Origin: Cloacibacillus sp.
Lineage (GTDB): Bacteria; Synergistota; Synergistia; Synergistales; Synergistaceae
DNA length: 46,304 bases
Assembly (NCBI RefSeq): GCF_020860125.1
Contig: NZ_JAJBUX010000001.1
Coordinates: 1 to 46,304, forward strand
Direction: 5' to 3'
Both the position numbers and the translations under genes were made by a program. Positions 7,897 through 15,560 of this stretch are shown here, piece by piece. The notes under the pieces are model-generated. The model had not been told where the DNA came from and made no database searches. It was given only the letters and a program-made list of their open reading frames with translations. How positions within the stretch are numbered: the stretch's first letter is position 1; each line of letters begins with the position of its first letter.

Positions 7897-10287
7897 CTAA
7901 CTGTGGGCCGTCCTGCGGATGATCTCGTCCTGCAGCGACTTGCCGACGGCGTTGAAATAATCACTGTATCCCGCCACGCGCACGATGAGATTGCGGTATT
8001 TCTCCGGCTCTCTCTGCGCCCCGCGCAGCGTCTCCGCGTCGCAGACGTTGAATTGGAGGTGATAGCCGCCGAAGCGGAAATAGGTCCGTATCAGCCCCGC
8101 GAGCTTTTGGATGCCGTTCTCGTCCTTCAGCGCGTCGGGCAGGAACTTCATATTCAGCAGCGTGCCGCATGTGCGGGCGTGGTCCATCTTCGCCGCCGAC
8201 TTCAGCACGGCGGTCGGGCCGCCGCGGTCCGCCCCCTGCACCGGCGATATCCCCTCGGAGAGCGGCGTGAAGGCCGCGCGCCCGTCAGCCGTCGCCAGCG
8301 TCATCTCGCCGAAATACATGTGACAGGTGGTGGGGAGCATATCCATGCGGTAGGTGCCTCCGCGGCTGTCGGGCCTGCCGTCCACGGCGTCGATGAAATA
8401 ATCGGAAATTTCCTTCATGATGGCGTCGGCGTAATCGTCGTCGTTGCCGTAGCGCGGGGTGCGGTTCGCGAAGACGGCGCGCATCTCCCCGCGGCCCTCG
8501 AAGTTGCCGTCGAGCGCCTCCACCGTCTCAGCGAGAGTATACCTTCCCTCGTCGAATACGTGCTTTTTGATCGCGGCGAGGCTGTCCGTCACCGTGCCGA
8601 TGCCGACGCCGGGCAGCATCGAGATGCTGTACTTCGGGCCGCCGTCGTTGTAGTTCCTGCCCTTGGCGACACAGCCCTCGATGAGCGAGGAGAGGAAGGA
8701 CTGCGGCAGGTATTCGGCGAACATGCGCTCGAGATACTGCGTCCCGCGCAGCTTGGTCTCGATGACGTGCTTCGCCTGGAGCTTGAAGGCCGCGATCAGC
8801 TCCTCATAGTCAGCGAAGTCCGCCGCCGCGCCGCTTGCCGGGCCGATCCGGCGCTTTGTCCGCGGATCGACGCCGTCGTGGAGCGCGAGTTCGAGTATCT
8901 TCGGGAAGTTGATATAGCCGATGAGCGGCGCGGCCTCCTTGCCGTAGCAGGTCGTCTCCACGCAGCCGCAGATGCCGCCGCCGCGCGCGTCGGCCAGCGT
9001 CTTGCCGGTGCGCAGCTGCTGTTCGATCGCCGCGTCGGCATTGAAGACCGCCGGGAAGCCGCGCCCTTTGCGGATCACGCGGCAGGCGTATTTGAGAAAT
9101 TCGTCGCTGTTGACGCGGCTGAGCAGGATGTGTGCCTGTGGCTGGATGAATTCAATCTTGTCGAGTATGTCGAGGAAGACGTAAGAGAGCTCGTTGACTG
9201 CGTCCGTCCCCTCCTGCGTCATCCCGCCGAGGCTGATGTTGACGAAGTCGTTGTAAGTTCCGCTTTCGAGCGCGCTCACGCCGTACTTGGCAGGCGCGGG
9301 GTGATTGTTGAACTTTATCCACCAAGCGCATAGAAGCTCCTTTGCGGAATCCTTTGTCAGTGCGCCACTCTCGACGTCTTTTTTATAGAAGGGGTAAAAG
9401 TGGCGGTCGATATGCCCGGGATTGCAGCCGTCCCAGCCGTTGGCCTCTGTGACCACGCCGACATGGAGGAACCAGTAGGTCTGCAGCGCCTCCCAGAGGT
9501 CGCGCGGCGCGTGCGCGGGGACGTGGCGGCAGACGTCGGCCATCTTTTCCAGCTCCGCCCGTCTCGCGCCGTCCGCGCAGAGTGCCGCTTTCTCAGCCAG
9601 CATCTCCGCGTATCTCTTGGCGTAGAGGATGAGCGCGTCGCAGGCGATATCCATCGCCGTCAGCTCCTCCCGCTTGTCGGAGGCCTCGGGGTCGTTCATG
9701 AAATCAAGCGCTGCCACAGCGGACTTGATCTCCTCCTTTATCCCCAGCAGCCCCGTCCTGTAGATCTTTCCGTCCAGCGCCATCGATCCGGGTGCGCGCT
9801 GCTCCAGCGTCTCGGTGATGAGCCCGCTTTCGTAAATATCCATCCACTCGCGCTCCAGCCGGCCGAATACGCGGTCCCGCAGCGAGCGGCCGCGCCAGTA
9901 GGGAATGACCTCGTTTTTGTAAAGATCCTTCGTCTCGTCGGAGACGTTGTAGGTGATCATCCTCTGCGAGGCGAGCATCTCCAGATCTTCGAGCGAGTGG
10001 CAGGCGATCTCGGGGAAGGTGGGGATGCGTTTGGGGGCGCTCCCGCGCTCGCCGACGATTAACTCGTCGTCGCCGAGATAGAGCTCCTTCTTTTGAAAAA
10101 GATCCTTGAGGGCCAGCGCGCGCAGCACGGGGATGCTGTACTTGCCGTCGTTTTCCCTGTAAAAGGCCGTGATCACGCGCGCCCTTTCGGGATCGATCCA
10201 GACCTCGGCCTCCCGGCTGAGTTCTCTGAGGCGCTTCACCCTCTCCGTGAGCGCTAGGCGCGGGCCATCTGCCGGCGCAGCGCCCAA
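7897..10287 (-). CDS. Glycyl-radical enzyme, hydroxyproline dehydratase (HypD)-like
   Basis: A 796-residue glycyl-radical enzyme. The thiyl-radical loop is GCVE (Cys442, Glu444) in CGCVETTCYGKEAAPLIGY, and the C-terminal glycyl loop is RVAGYSDYF with Gly773, 23 residues from the end. GCVE marks dehydratase/C-N-lyase members, not pyruvate formate-lyase. The N-terminal order (TERVKRLREL, GDDELIVGERG, TFPEIACHSLEDLE) resembles trans-4-hydroxy-L-proline dehydratase, which makes pyrroline-5-carboxylate. The racemase/epimerase and DapB-like reductase nearby support a hydroxyproline-type substrate. Alternatives are a ring-opening hydroxyproline lyase or an uncharacterised dehydratase. The start is odd: the good AGGAGG precedes an ATG at 10302, but that frame meets TAG after three codons; TTG at 10287 is the next in-frame start. 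Confidence 0.85.
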   Translation of the reverse strand: MGAAPADGPRLALTERVKRLRELSREAEVWIDPERARVITAFYRENDGKYSIPVLRALALKDLFQKKELYLGDDELIVGERGSAPKRIPTFPEIACHSLEDLEMLASQRMITYNVSDETKDLYKNEVIPYWRGRSLRDRVFGRLEREWMDIYESGLITETLEQRAPGSMALDGKIYRTGLLGIKEEIKSAVAALDFMNDPEASDKREELTAMDIACDALILYAKRYAEMLAEKAALCADGARRAELEKMADVCRHVPAHAPRDLWEALQTYWFLHVGVVTEANGWDGCNPGHIDRHFYPFYKKDVESGALTKDSAKELLCAWWIKFNNHPAPAKYGVSALESGTYNDFVNISLGGMTQEGTDAVNELSYVFLDILDKIEFIQPQAHILLSRVNSDEFLKYACRVIRKGRGFPAVFNADAAIEQQLRTGKTLADARGGGICGCVETTCYGKEAAPLIGYINFPKILELALHDGVDPRTKRRIGPASGAAADFADYEELIAAFKLQAKHVIETKLRGTQYLERMFAEYLPQSFLSSLIEGCVAKGRNYNDGGPKYSISMLPGVGIGTVTDSLAAIKKHVFDEGRYTLAETVEALDGNFEGRGEMRAVFANRTPRYGNDDDYADAIMKEISDYFIDAVDGRPDSRGGTYRMDMLPTTCHMYFGEMTLATADGRAAFTPLSEGISPVQGADRGGPTAVLKSAAKMDHARTCGTLLNMKFLPDALKDENGIQKLAGLIRTYFRFGGYHLQFNVCDAETLRGAQREPEKYRNLIVRVAGYSDYFNAVGKSLQDEIIRRTAHS

Positions 10288-10290
10288 TGG

Positions 10291-10317
10291 CTATGACGTC
10301 ATATAAAAAACCTCCTG
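10291..10317 (-). promoter_or_regulatory. Ribosome-binding site and three-codon start-stop ORF before the glycyl-radical enzyme
   Basis: Minus strand AGGAGG is followed eight bases later by ATG ACG TCA TAG, a Met-Thr-Ser mini-ORF in the same frame as the enzyme. The TTG start of the large ORF follows three bases after the stop. ATGACGTCAT is also a perfect 10-bp palindrome. Either translation terminates and re-initiates on TTG, or the stop is a mutation or sequencing error, or TAG is read through. Confidence 0.6.
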
Positions 10318-10411
10318 TTCAGTTGTCAGTTTCGGTTATCGTCTTGGCGGGGAAATAGGTTGTCATTGGTGCGGCGCGGAAATGCCGCGCGCCGCCCGGT
10401 GACGGCTGCCG

Positions 10412-11209
10412 TCAGTCTTCCAATACGGCGGAAAGAGAGCGCAGGAAGGAGCCGGCGGGGAAGGCCGCGATTTTCTCCGCAGTGAGGAAGATCCCGTCCA
10501 TATAGATGTCGCTCGTAAAATCCTGCACCGATATCTTTATCACTTCATCCTTGCGCGCGAGCGTGATCTCATGTCCCGAGAAAGGCCCGGGCCAGGGAAG
10601 GCGCTGCGAGAAGACCGGCACGCCTTCGATAGCGGCGCCGAGGACACCGTCGTAGCTTTCCCTGCTCGCGACCGCGCCCAAAGCGCCCTCGGAGGCCGCC
10701 GCGGCCGCAAGAGCCGCCGCCGTGCCGCTGGGGGCGTTCATCATCTCGTTCGTGTGCTGGTCGGTTATCGTGACGTACGGATAATATTTGCGCGCATGCT
10801 TGATGAAATCGGCGGCGAGGCTGATGCCGAGCCCGTAATTGGGGATCACGGCCCAGCGCAGGCCGCGCGCCGCTACCTTGTCCCTGTACGGCGCGAGCTG
10901 TTCCTCCGTGAGGCCGGTCGTGCCGATGACGGCGTTGAGCCCCGCGTCGAGATAGGCGCGCATATTGTTCTCAAGGACCGGCGTCGCGGAAAAATCTATC
11001 GCTACGTCCGGGCGGCTCGCCTTCAGCGCCTCCGCGAGCGACGGCAGGATCGTCATTCCCAGCTCCTTCGTCCCCGCCGCGACGCCTATGTCGAGGCCGG
11101 TCTCCTTCGCCCATCCTCCGACAAGCTCAAATCCCTCTTTCGCCTCGATAGTCTTCACGATCGCACGTCCTACATTTCCTGAAATCCCGGTAACAAAAAC
11201 TCTGATCAT
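10412..11209 (-). CDS. DapB-like reductase with altered active site
   Basis: 265 residues with the dihydrodipicolinate reductase fold: Rossmann motif GISGNVG (8-14), GTTGLTEEQ, and the APSGTA substrate loop. Aligned by hand to Escherichia coli DapB EAHHRHKVDAPSGTA, this protein reads DQHTNEMMNAPSGTA: catalytic His159 is kept, but His160 becomes Thr, Lys163 becomes Met and Asp165 becomes Asn. Lys163 is a key residue in true DapB, so normal lysine-pathway activity is doubtful. It is first in the glycyl-radical operon (AGGAGG six bases before the ATG). Inference: it reduces another cyclic imine, such as pyrroline-5-carboxylate made by the HypD-like enzyme, taking the place of ProC. An ordinary housekeeping dapB is the alternative. 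Confidence 0.8.
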   Translation of the reverse strand: MIRVFVTGISGNVGRAIVKTIEAKEGFELVGGWAKETGLDIGVAAGTKELGMTILPSLAEALKASRPDVAIDFSATPVLENNMRAYLDAGLNAVIGTTGLTEEQLAPYRDKVAARGLRWAVIPNYGLGISLAADFIKHARKYYPYVTITDQHTNEMMNAPSGTAAALAAAAASEGALGAVASRESYDGVLGAAIEGVPVFSQRLPWPGPFSGHEITLARKDEVIKISVQDFTSDIYMDGIFLTAEKIAAFPAGSFLRSLSAVLED

Positions 11210-11328
11210 CGCTCTTCCTCCTATCGCCTTGCGGCTGATATTTTTCTTTTACGGCCGCATGATATCACGAAGGGATTTGCCTGCACAAGAACGCAAAAAA
11301 ACATTAGATACTAAAGCAAAGTTGAGTG

Positions 11329-11358
11329 TTGACAACGATAGTGTAACAATCATAGAAT
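11329..11358 (+). promoter_or_regulatory. Candidate promoter of the racemase gene
   Basis: TTGACA (11329-11334), 18-base spacer, TAGAAT (11353-11358), about 70 bases before the racemase start. The region 11210-11411 lies between divergent genes and so should carry control sites for both; I see no equally good minus-strand promoter for the dapB-like operon. Confidence 0.5.
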
Positions 11359-11429
11359 CGCCTTGAAAACGTTTGCCGGGCGACAGCGCCGCGCCGCGGA
11401 AAATTTAAAGTATGGAGGAATCGCCGAGA

Positions 11430-12446
11430 ATGCTAAACTTTAAATACATGATCGACATCATTGACGGACATACCGCCGGTGAGCCGGTCAGGCTTGTCAC
11501 GGCCGGGCTGCCCCAGATAAGGGGTCGGAGTATGCTGGAGAGGATGAATTATTTCAGGGAAAACTATGACGGCCTGCGCAAGATGATCCTGCGCGAGCCG
11601 CGCGGGCACAACGACATGTACGGGGCCGTCCTGCAGCCGCCGGTGACAGACGACGGCGACATGGGGCTCTTTTTTATTTATAATGGCGGCGTGAGCACCA
11701 TGTGCGGACACGCGACGATAGGGGCCGTAAAAATGGCCGTCGATACCGGCATCGTCGCCGTGCCTGACGACGGCGTATCCGTGATAAAGGTGGATACGCC
11801 CGCCGGCCGCGTCACAGCCACCGCCGACGTTCACGGCGGCAGGGCGGTAAGCGTCGCGTTTACGAACGTTCCCTCCTTCGTCTATGGGGACGGCATCAGG
11901 GTCCCCGTCAAAGGCATCGGCGAAGTCGAGGTCGCCGTGGCTTACGGCGGCGCCTTTATGTGCTTCGTGGAAGAAGAAAAGCTCGGACTCAAAGTCCTGC
12001 CCGAAAACAGGGCGCGGATCGCGGCGCGTGCCGTCGAGATAAAAGATTGGCTCAATGAAAACGTCGATATCCGCCATCCGCAAAACCAAGGGATAAAGGG
12101 GATATACGGAACGCTCGTCACCTCACCCGTGGAAAAGAGAGAGGGCGGCTATGAGAGCAGGAACGTTTGCGTCGTCGGCGAAGGGGCCGTGGACCGTTCT
12201 CCCTGCGGAGTCGGCACCTCCGCGCGAATGGCGCTGCTCATCGCGAGAGGCCAGATGGACAAAAAGAACGATTTCTACTCGACGAGCATTCTCGGCACGG
12301 AATTCGTCGGCTCCGTCACGGCGTCTGAGGACGTCTGCGGTAAAGAGGCGATAATCCCCCAAATCAAAGGCTCCGCCTATATCAGCGGTTTCAACAAGCT
12401 CGTCCTTGACCCGAGCGACCCGCTCCCGGAAGGATTCTTCCTTTAG
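11430..12446 (+). CDS. Proline racemase / 4-hydroxyproline epimerase family protein
   Basis: 338 residues. Both catalytic cysteines are present: Cys92 in MCGHATIG and Cys259 in DRSPCGVGTSA. Two cysteines indicate a racemase or epimerase; trans-3-hydroxyproline dehydratases of the same family have Thr or Ser at one position. The N-terminal DIIDGHTAGEPVRLV is also typical. Proline and 4-hydroxyproline enzymes cannot be told apart by eye. It is divergent from the HypD-like operon, which suggests it supplies the correct stereoisomer (for example converting cis-4-hydroxy-D-proline to the trans-L form). The ATG at 11430 follows GGAGG by 11 bases and is preferred over the ATG at 11412, which lies before that site. 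Confidence 0.88.
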   Translation: MLNFKYMIDIIDGHTAGEPVRLVTAGLPQIRGRSMLERMNYFRENYDGLRKMILREPRGHNDMYGAVLQPPVTDDGDMGLFFIYNGGVSTMCGHATIGAVKMAVDTGIVAVPDDGVSVIKVDTPAGRVTATADVHGGRAVSVAFTNVPSFVYGDGIRVPVKGIGEVEVAVAYGGAFMCFVEEEKLGLKVLPENRARIAARAVEIKDWLNENVDIRHPQNQGIKGIYGTLVTSPVEKREGGYESRNVCVVGEGAVDRSPCGVGTSARMALLIARGQMDKKNDFYSTSILGTEFVGSVTASEDVCGKEAIIPQIKGSAYISGFNKLVLDPSDPLPEGFFL

Positions 12447-12547
12447 GAGGGGCGTCGCTTGCCCGGTCTATAAAAATTAAAAATTGAAGTGAATTTTGTC
12501 GCGGGAGGGGGGGCCGATATGTGAAAGCTGCCCCCGCGATAAGATGC

Positions 12548-12588
12548 TATAATGCCCCTATATAATTCCGACGAAACGAGGATTTCGT
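12548..12588 (+). promoter_or_regulatory. hxlR-type gene promoter and ribosome-site palindrome
   Basis: TGCTATAAT, an extended -10 (hexamer 12548-12553), is followed by the perfect palindrome ACGAAA-CGAGGA-TTTCGT (12571-12588) whose centre contains the GAGG ribosome-binding site two bases before the start codon region. It may be an autoregulatory operator of the HxlR-type protein or an RNA hairpin limiting its translation. Confidence 0.5.
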
Positions 12589-12589
12589 A

Positions 12590-12943
12590 ATGGATTACGA
12601 ACTGAAAGACTGCACCAGGCCGGGGGCCGAACTGAAGGATACGGGATTCGGCTACACGCTCTCCCTGATAGGCGGCAAATACAAGATGATAATCATCTAC
12701 TCCCTCGCGCAGCACGGCAACACGATGCGCTTCAACGAACTGCACCGCTTCATCGGCAACGTCTCCTTCACCGCCCTCAGCACCGCGCTGAAGGAGCTCG
12801 ATGCGAGCGGACTCGTCGAACGCAAGGAATTCCCGCAGATCCCGCCGCGCGTGGAATATTCGCTGACGGAAAAGGGCGTCTCGCTGCTCCCGCTGATGGA
12901 AGACCTCTGCGCCTGGGGCAAAAAACACCGTCCCGCCCGGTAA
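12590..12943 (+). CDS. HxlR-family winged-helix transcriptional regulator
   Basis: 117 residues, full length for the family. The winged-helix core is visible: LSLIGGKYKMIIIYSLAQHGNTMRFNELHRFI, then the recognition region SFTALSTALKELDASGLVERKEF, and the wing PPRVEYSLTEKG. The CTRP near residue 11-14 resembles the N-terminal Cys region found in several HxlR proteins, some of which sense electrophiles or oxidants. It lies downstream of the racemase gene on the same strand and near the glycyl-radical operon, so it may control that module (inference). It has its own promoter and a palindrome overlapping its ribosome-binding site. Confidence 0.88.
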   Translation: MDYELKDCTRPGAELKDTGFGYTLSLIGGKYKMIIIYSLAQHGNTMRFNELHRFIGNVSFTALSTALKELDASGLVERKEFPQIPPRVEYSLTEKGVSLLPLMEDLCAWGKKHRPAR

Positions 12944-13053
12944 GCGGGAACATTTCTTCTGTGTCGGAGCGCGCCCGTTCAGTTGGGCGAAAACGGCAAA
13001 TGCTGGGAACGGCTCCTTGCCCTCGCGCGCGGCTGTCCTGTAAAAGACAGTAT

Positions 13054-14385
13054 CTAACCGGCGTATTCCTTATGCCTCGCCATATCCTTCAGCTCCTGCA
13101 GCGTTTCGGGCGTGATGTCGCGTGAAAAATAGGAGCAGTAGACGGAGTTGTTCTGCAGCAGCGGCTCAGTTCTCAATTCAGGCAGTCTTTCCGCCGCCGC
13201 TTCAAAGTGCGGTGTGCCGGGAATGGGGGAGAATTCCGCGAGCTTTGGCGTGCCCCCATGGTCACGGATGAAAGCTATCGTTTCTCTGACGGAGGTGAGG
13301 TCCTGCCCGGGGAGGCCGAGCAGGATGTAGGTCTCGCAGTCCTTCGTCTCATACCCCGCCGCAAGCAGATTCTTCACCGCGGCGGCGTATTCGCCGCGCG
13401 CCACCTTGCCGGAGCTGTCGCGCGCCACTCCCGGATCGATGCTTTCGAGCGACAGTCGAATGGTCTTGAAGCCGCTCTCGTAAAGTATGCAGGCGCATTC
13501 CGCGTCTATCTGGCGTACATGGAGGCCGTTGGGGGTGTGGAGGCGCAGTTTGCCGCCGCAGCGCGCCTTGATCTCGCGGCACAGCGGGTAAAAGAAATTT
13601 TCTTTATCCAGCAGCAGCGCGTCGTCGTAGAAGGCGAAGTCTTTCGCGCCCAGGGCGGCCTGGAAGCCGATCTCGCGCAGGACCTCTTCGAGGCTTCGCC
13701 GGTGGTATCGCGGCCACAGGACGTTTGAGGCGCAGTAACGGCAGGAAAAGGGACAGCCGAAGGAGGTCATGACTACGCCGTAGGCCGGTCTGCCGTAGAG
13801 GTCCATCGCTGGATAGGGCGCCTCCGGCTCGCAGCGGTCTCCAATGATATAATCGGCCCCGAGTCCCGCCGCATGCTCCGGGCAGAGGCTTGCATATATG
13901 CCGCCGAGTACCACGGGGCTCTGTGGAAATATCTCCTTTAATACGCCGATTGCCCAGCTCACTCCGGGATACCAATAGGTCATCGCCGAGGTGAGAAGGA
14001 TGTAATCGGGGCACTCCTGTCTCTCAAGTAATGATATTATTTCACTTTTGGTCAGACCAAAGTGGCTGTATTTTCGCGGTATCATGCGGTAAACTTCCGG
14101 TTTCCCGACCTCTTCTTTTCGGATCTTCACTCTCCCGAAGCTCTTTTCGCCGTCGGCGGCCTGCGCGATGCAGTCAAGCAGTTGGACATCGTTACGCGTT
14201 CTGAGGCTTTGGAGGAGGTAAAGAAGGCCCAGCGGTTTGGACCAGAGATCCATGAAGGCGAAGTCCCGCACCGGCGGGTTCACGCCGAGAACCCGTGCGC
14301 CGCGGAGGCTGACTAGCTCCCGCGTGGCGAGGGGTTTAGAGATTGTTTTGGAGTGTCCAGTTTGTGAAATAATTTTGTACGTCAT
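13054..14385 (-). CDS. Radical SAM protein with probable B12-binding N-terminal domain
   Basis: 443 residues. The radical SAM cluster motif CPFSCRYC lies at 211-218 (Cys211, Cys215, Cys218). The preceding 200 residues contain a cobalamin-binding-like region (LLTSAMTYWYPGVSWAIGVLKEIFPQ.. VVLGGIYASLCPEHA), as in the B12-radical SAM class that includes methyltransferases and ring-forming enzymes. A PLGLLYLLQSLR segment near 51-62 is also typical. AAAGGG precedes the ATG. It stands alone: no precursor peptide or partner gene is evident, so substrate is unknown. Convergent with the HxlR-type gene. The 390-base AT-rich upstream region separates it from the divergent GntR gene. Confidence 0.85.
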   Translation of the reverse strand: MTYKIISQTGHSKTISKPLATRELVSLRGARVLGVNPPVRDFAFMDLWSKPLGLLYLLQSLRTRNDVQLLDCIAQAADGEKSFGRVKIRKEEVGKPEVYRMIPRKYSHFGLTKSEIISLLERQECPDYILLTSAMTYWYPGVSWAIGVLKEIFPQSPVVLGGIYASLCPEHAAGLGADYIIGDRCEPEAPYPAMDLYGRPAYGVVMTSFGCPFSCRYCASNVLWPRYHRRSLEEVLREIGFQAALGAKDFAFYDDALLLDKENFFYPLCREIKARCGGKLRLHTPNGLHVRQIDAECACILYESGFKTIRLSLESIDPGVARDSSGKVARGEYAAAVKNLLAAGYETKDCETYILLGLPGQDLTSVRETIAFIRDHGGTPKLAEFSPIPGTPHFEAAAERLPELRTEPLLQNNSVYCSYFSRDITPETLQELKDMARHKEYAG

Positions 14386-14742
14386 CGATACCCTTTCTTC
14401 GGAAAATATAAACTTTTAAACGGTTCAGAGTTTAATGCAAAATGCCTCTTTACGAAAGCCTTTGACTCCGCTTTGTGCGATAAATACACTGAAGGTGCAG
14501 ATAAATTGTGCTTTCCGCACAATGAAAACGCGGTCAGACCATAAGTGAAGATTTCGCAAGTAATAATATCGTATCAAAAATAGGACAAAAAGTTTATAAG
14601 TATGCAGAAATAAAATTAATCGCCCAAAATCACGAAAAAACGTCTGATACCAATATTATAAATTGCGTTCACAATATGTTGAACTCATTGTTTGCGGTAA
14701 ATTGTCATAAATTATTGGACTATTTAGAATACGTAAAAAGGC
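14386..14742. other. Long AT-rich intergenic region
   Basis: About 360 bases without a gene. It holds a possible plus-strand promoter TTGACT(14462)-17-TACACT and a perfect hairpin ATTGTGC-TTTCC-GCACAAT at 14505-14523, which could be an operator or small-RNA stem. The remainder is AT-rich with no clear signal. Confidence 0.4.
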
Positions 14743-14771
14743 TTGCCAACTTCCCTAAAAAGTAGTATAAG
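14743..14771 (+). promoter_or_regulatory. Promoter of the GntR-led cluster
   Basis: TTGCCA (14743-14748), 17-base spacer, TATAAG (14766-14771), giving a start near 14778 and a short leader. The leader sequence GGTGTACTGGGTAGTCCACC (14771-14790) is an imperfect palindrome just downstream of the -10 box and is a reasonable operator for the GntR protein it precedes. Confidence 0.6.
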
Positions 14772-14807
14772 GTGTACTGGGTAGTCCACCAAGGAGGTTT
14801 TTTCACA

Positions 14808-15506
14808 ATGATAGACGCGCCGGTTTCAAGAGGAACTCGAATCTATGAAAAAGTGGTTGAAAAACTGAAGGGTGAAATAGCCGCGGGCAATATTCTTCCT
14901 GGCGATCCGCTTCCTTCGGAGCGTCAGCTTATGGATACTTTTGGCGTGAGCCGCAGTTCGCTGCGCGAGGCTTTCCGTGTGATGGAGCTTCTTGGGCTTA
15001 TTGAGTCTATCCCAGGTAAGGGGCGTTTCGTACGCCACCCCCGCACCATCTCCGCGGACCGCAATACGATCCAGCTCGAGGACTCGGCCATACTTGAGCT
15101 TATGGAGGCGCGCCGCATACTTGACCCCGCGATCGCCGGTGAGAGCGCGATGCGCGCGACTCCCTCGGACCTCACAAGGATACTGCGTGTCATCACGACG
15201 ACGGAAAAGACGCTTTCCAGTCCCGAAGAGCGCGCGCAGGCAGACTTCGACTTCCATCTCCTGCTTGCCGAGGCGACGCATAACTTCGTATTCATAAACC
15301 TTACAAGGATGAATTTTGACCTGATACTCGCGACGCACGAGAGGATATATAACCTTCTCGACGACAAGGACGCCTTTCTCAACGAGCACAAGGAGATGTA
15401 CGAGGCGATCCTCGATCATAATGTGGATAGGGCGCGCGAGGCGGCCTCCCATCATATCGACAGGATTTACCGTACGCTGCACAAGGGAATTGCGGCGGGC
15501 GAATAA
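14808..15506 (+). CDS. GntR-family (FadR subfamily) transcriptional regulator
   Basis: 232 residues: an N-terminal winged helix (GDPLPSERQLMDTFGVSRSSLREAFRVMELLGLIESIPGKGRFV) and a C-terminal FCD ligand-binding domain with the Asp/His pattern ADFDFHLLLAEATHN and HKEMYEAILDHN..EAASHHIDRIY. FCD domains sense small organic acids, often with a bound metal. The ATG at 14808 has AAGGAGG nine bases upstream; an upstream GTG at 14772 lies at the transcription start and is rejected. First gene before the hydro-lyase/citrate lyase cluster, so it probably controls that operon in response to a pathway acid. Confidence 0.9.
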   Translation: MIDAPVSRGTRIYEKVVEKLKGEIAAGNILPGDPLPSERQLMDTFGVSRSSLREAFRVMELLGLIESIPGKGRFVRHPRTISADRNTIQLEDSAILELMEARRILDPAIAGESAMRATPSDLTRILRVITTTEKTLSSPEERAQADFDFHLLLAEATHNFVFINLTRMNFDLILATHERIYNLLDDKDAFLNEHKEMYEAILDHNVDRAREAASHHIDRIYRTLHKGIAAGE

Positions 15507-15560
15507 ATACATAAAAACAAGTGTGGGACAGACAACAAATTTATAGGAGGAATTGTGATA

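Noticed and set aside
7765..9333. 522-codon plus-strand open frame opposite the glycyl-radical enzyme gene
   Set aside because: It is antisense to a well-supported gene, rich in Arg/Ala/Val repeats typical of GC-rich shadow frames, and has no recognisable domain or ribosome-binding site.
7897..10287. Calling the glycyl-radical enzyme pyruvate formate-lyase
   Set aside because: Pyruvate formate-lyase has two adjacent active-site cysteines; this protein has the single GCVE cysteine, and its activase has the two extra cluster motifs of dehydratase systems.
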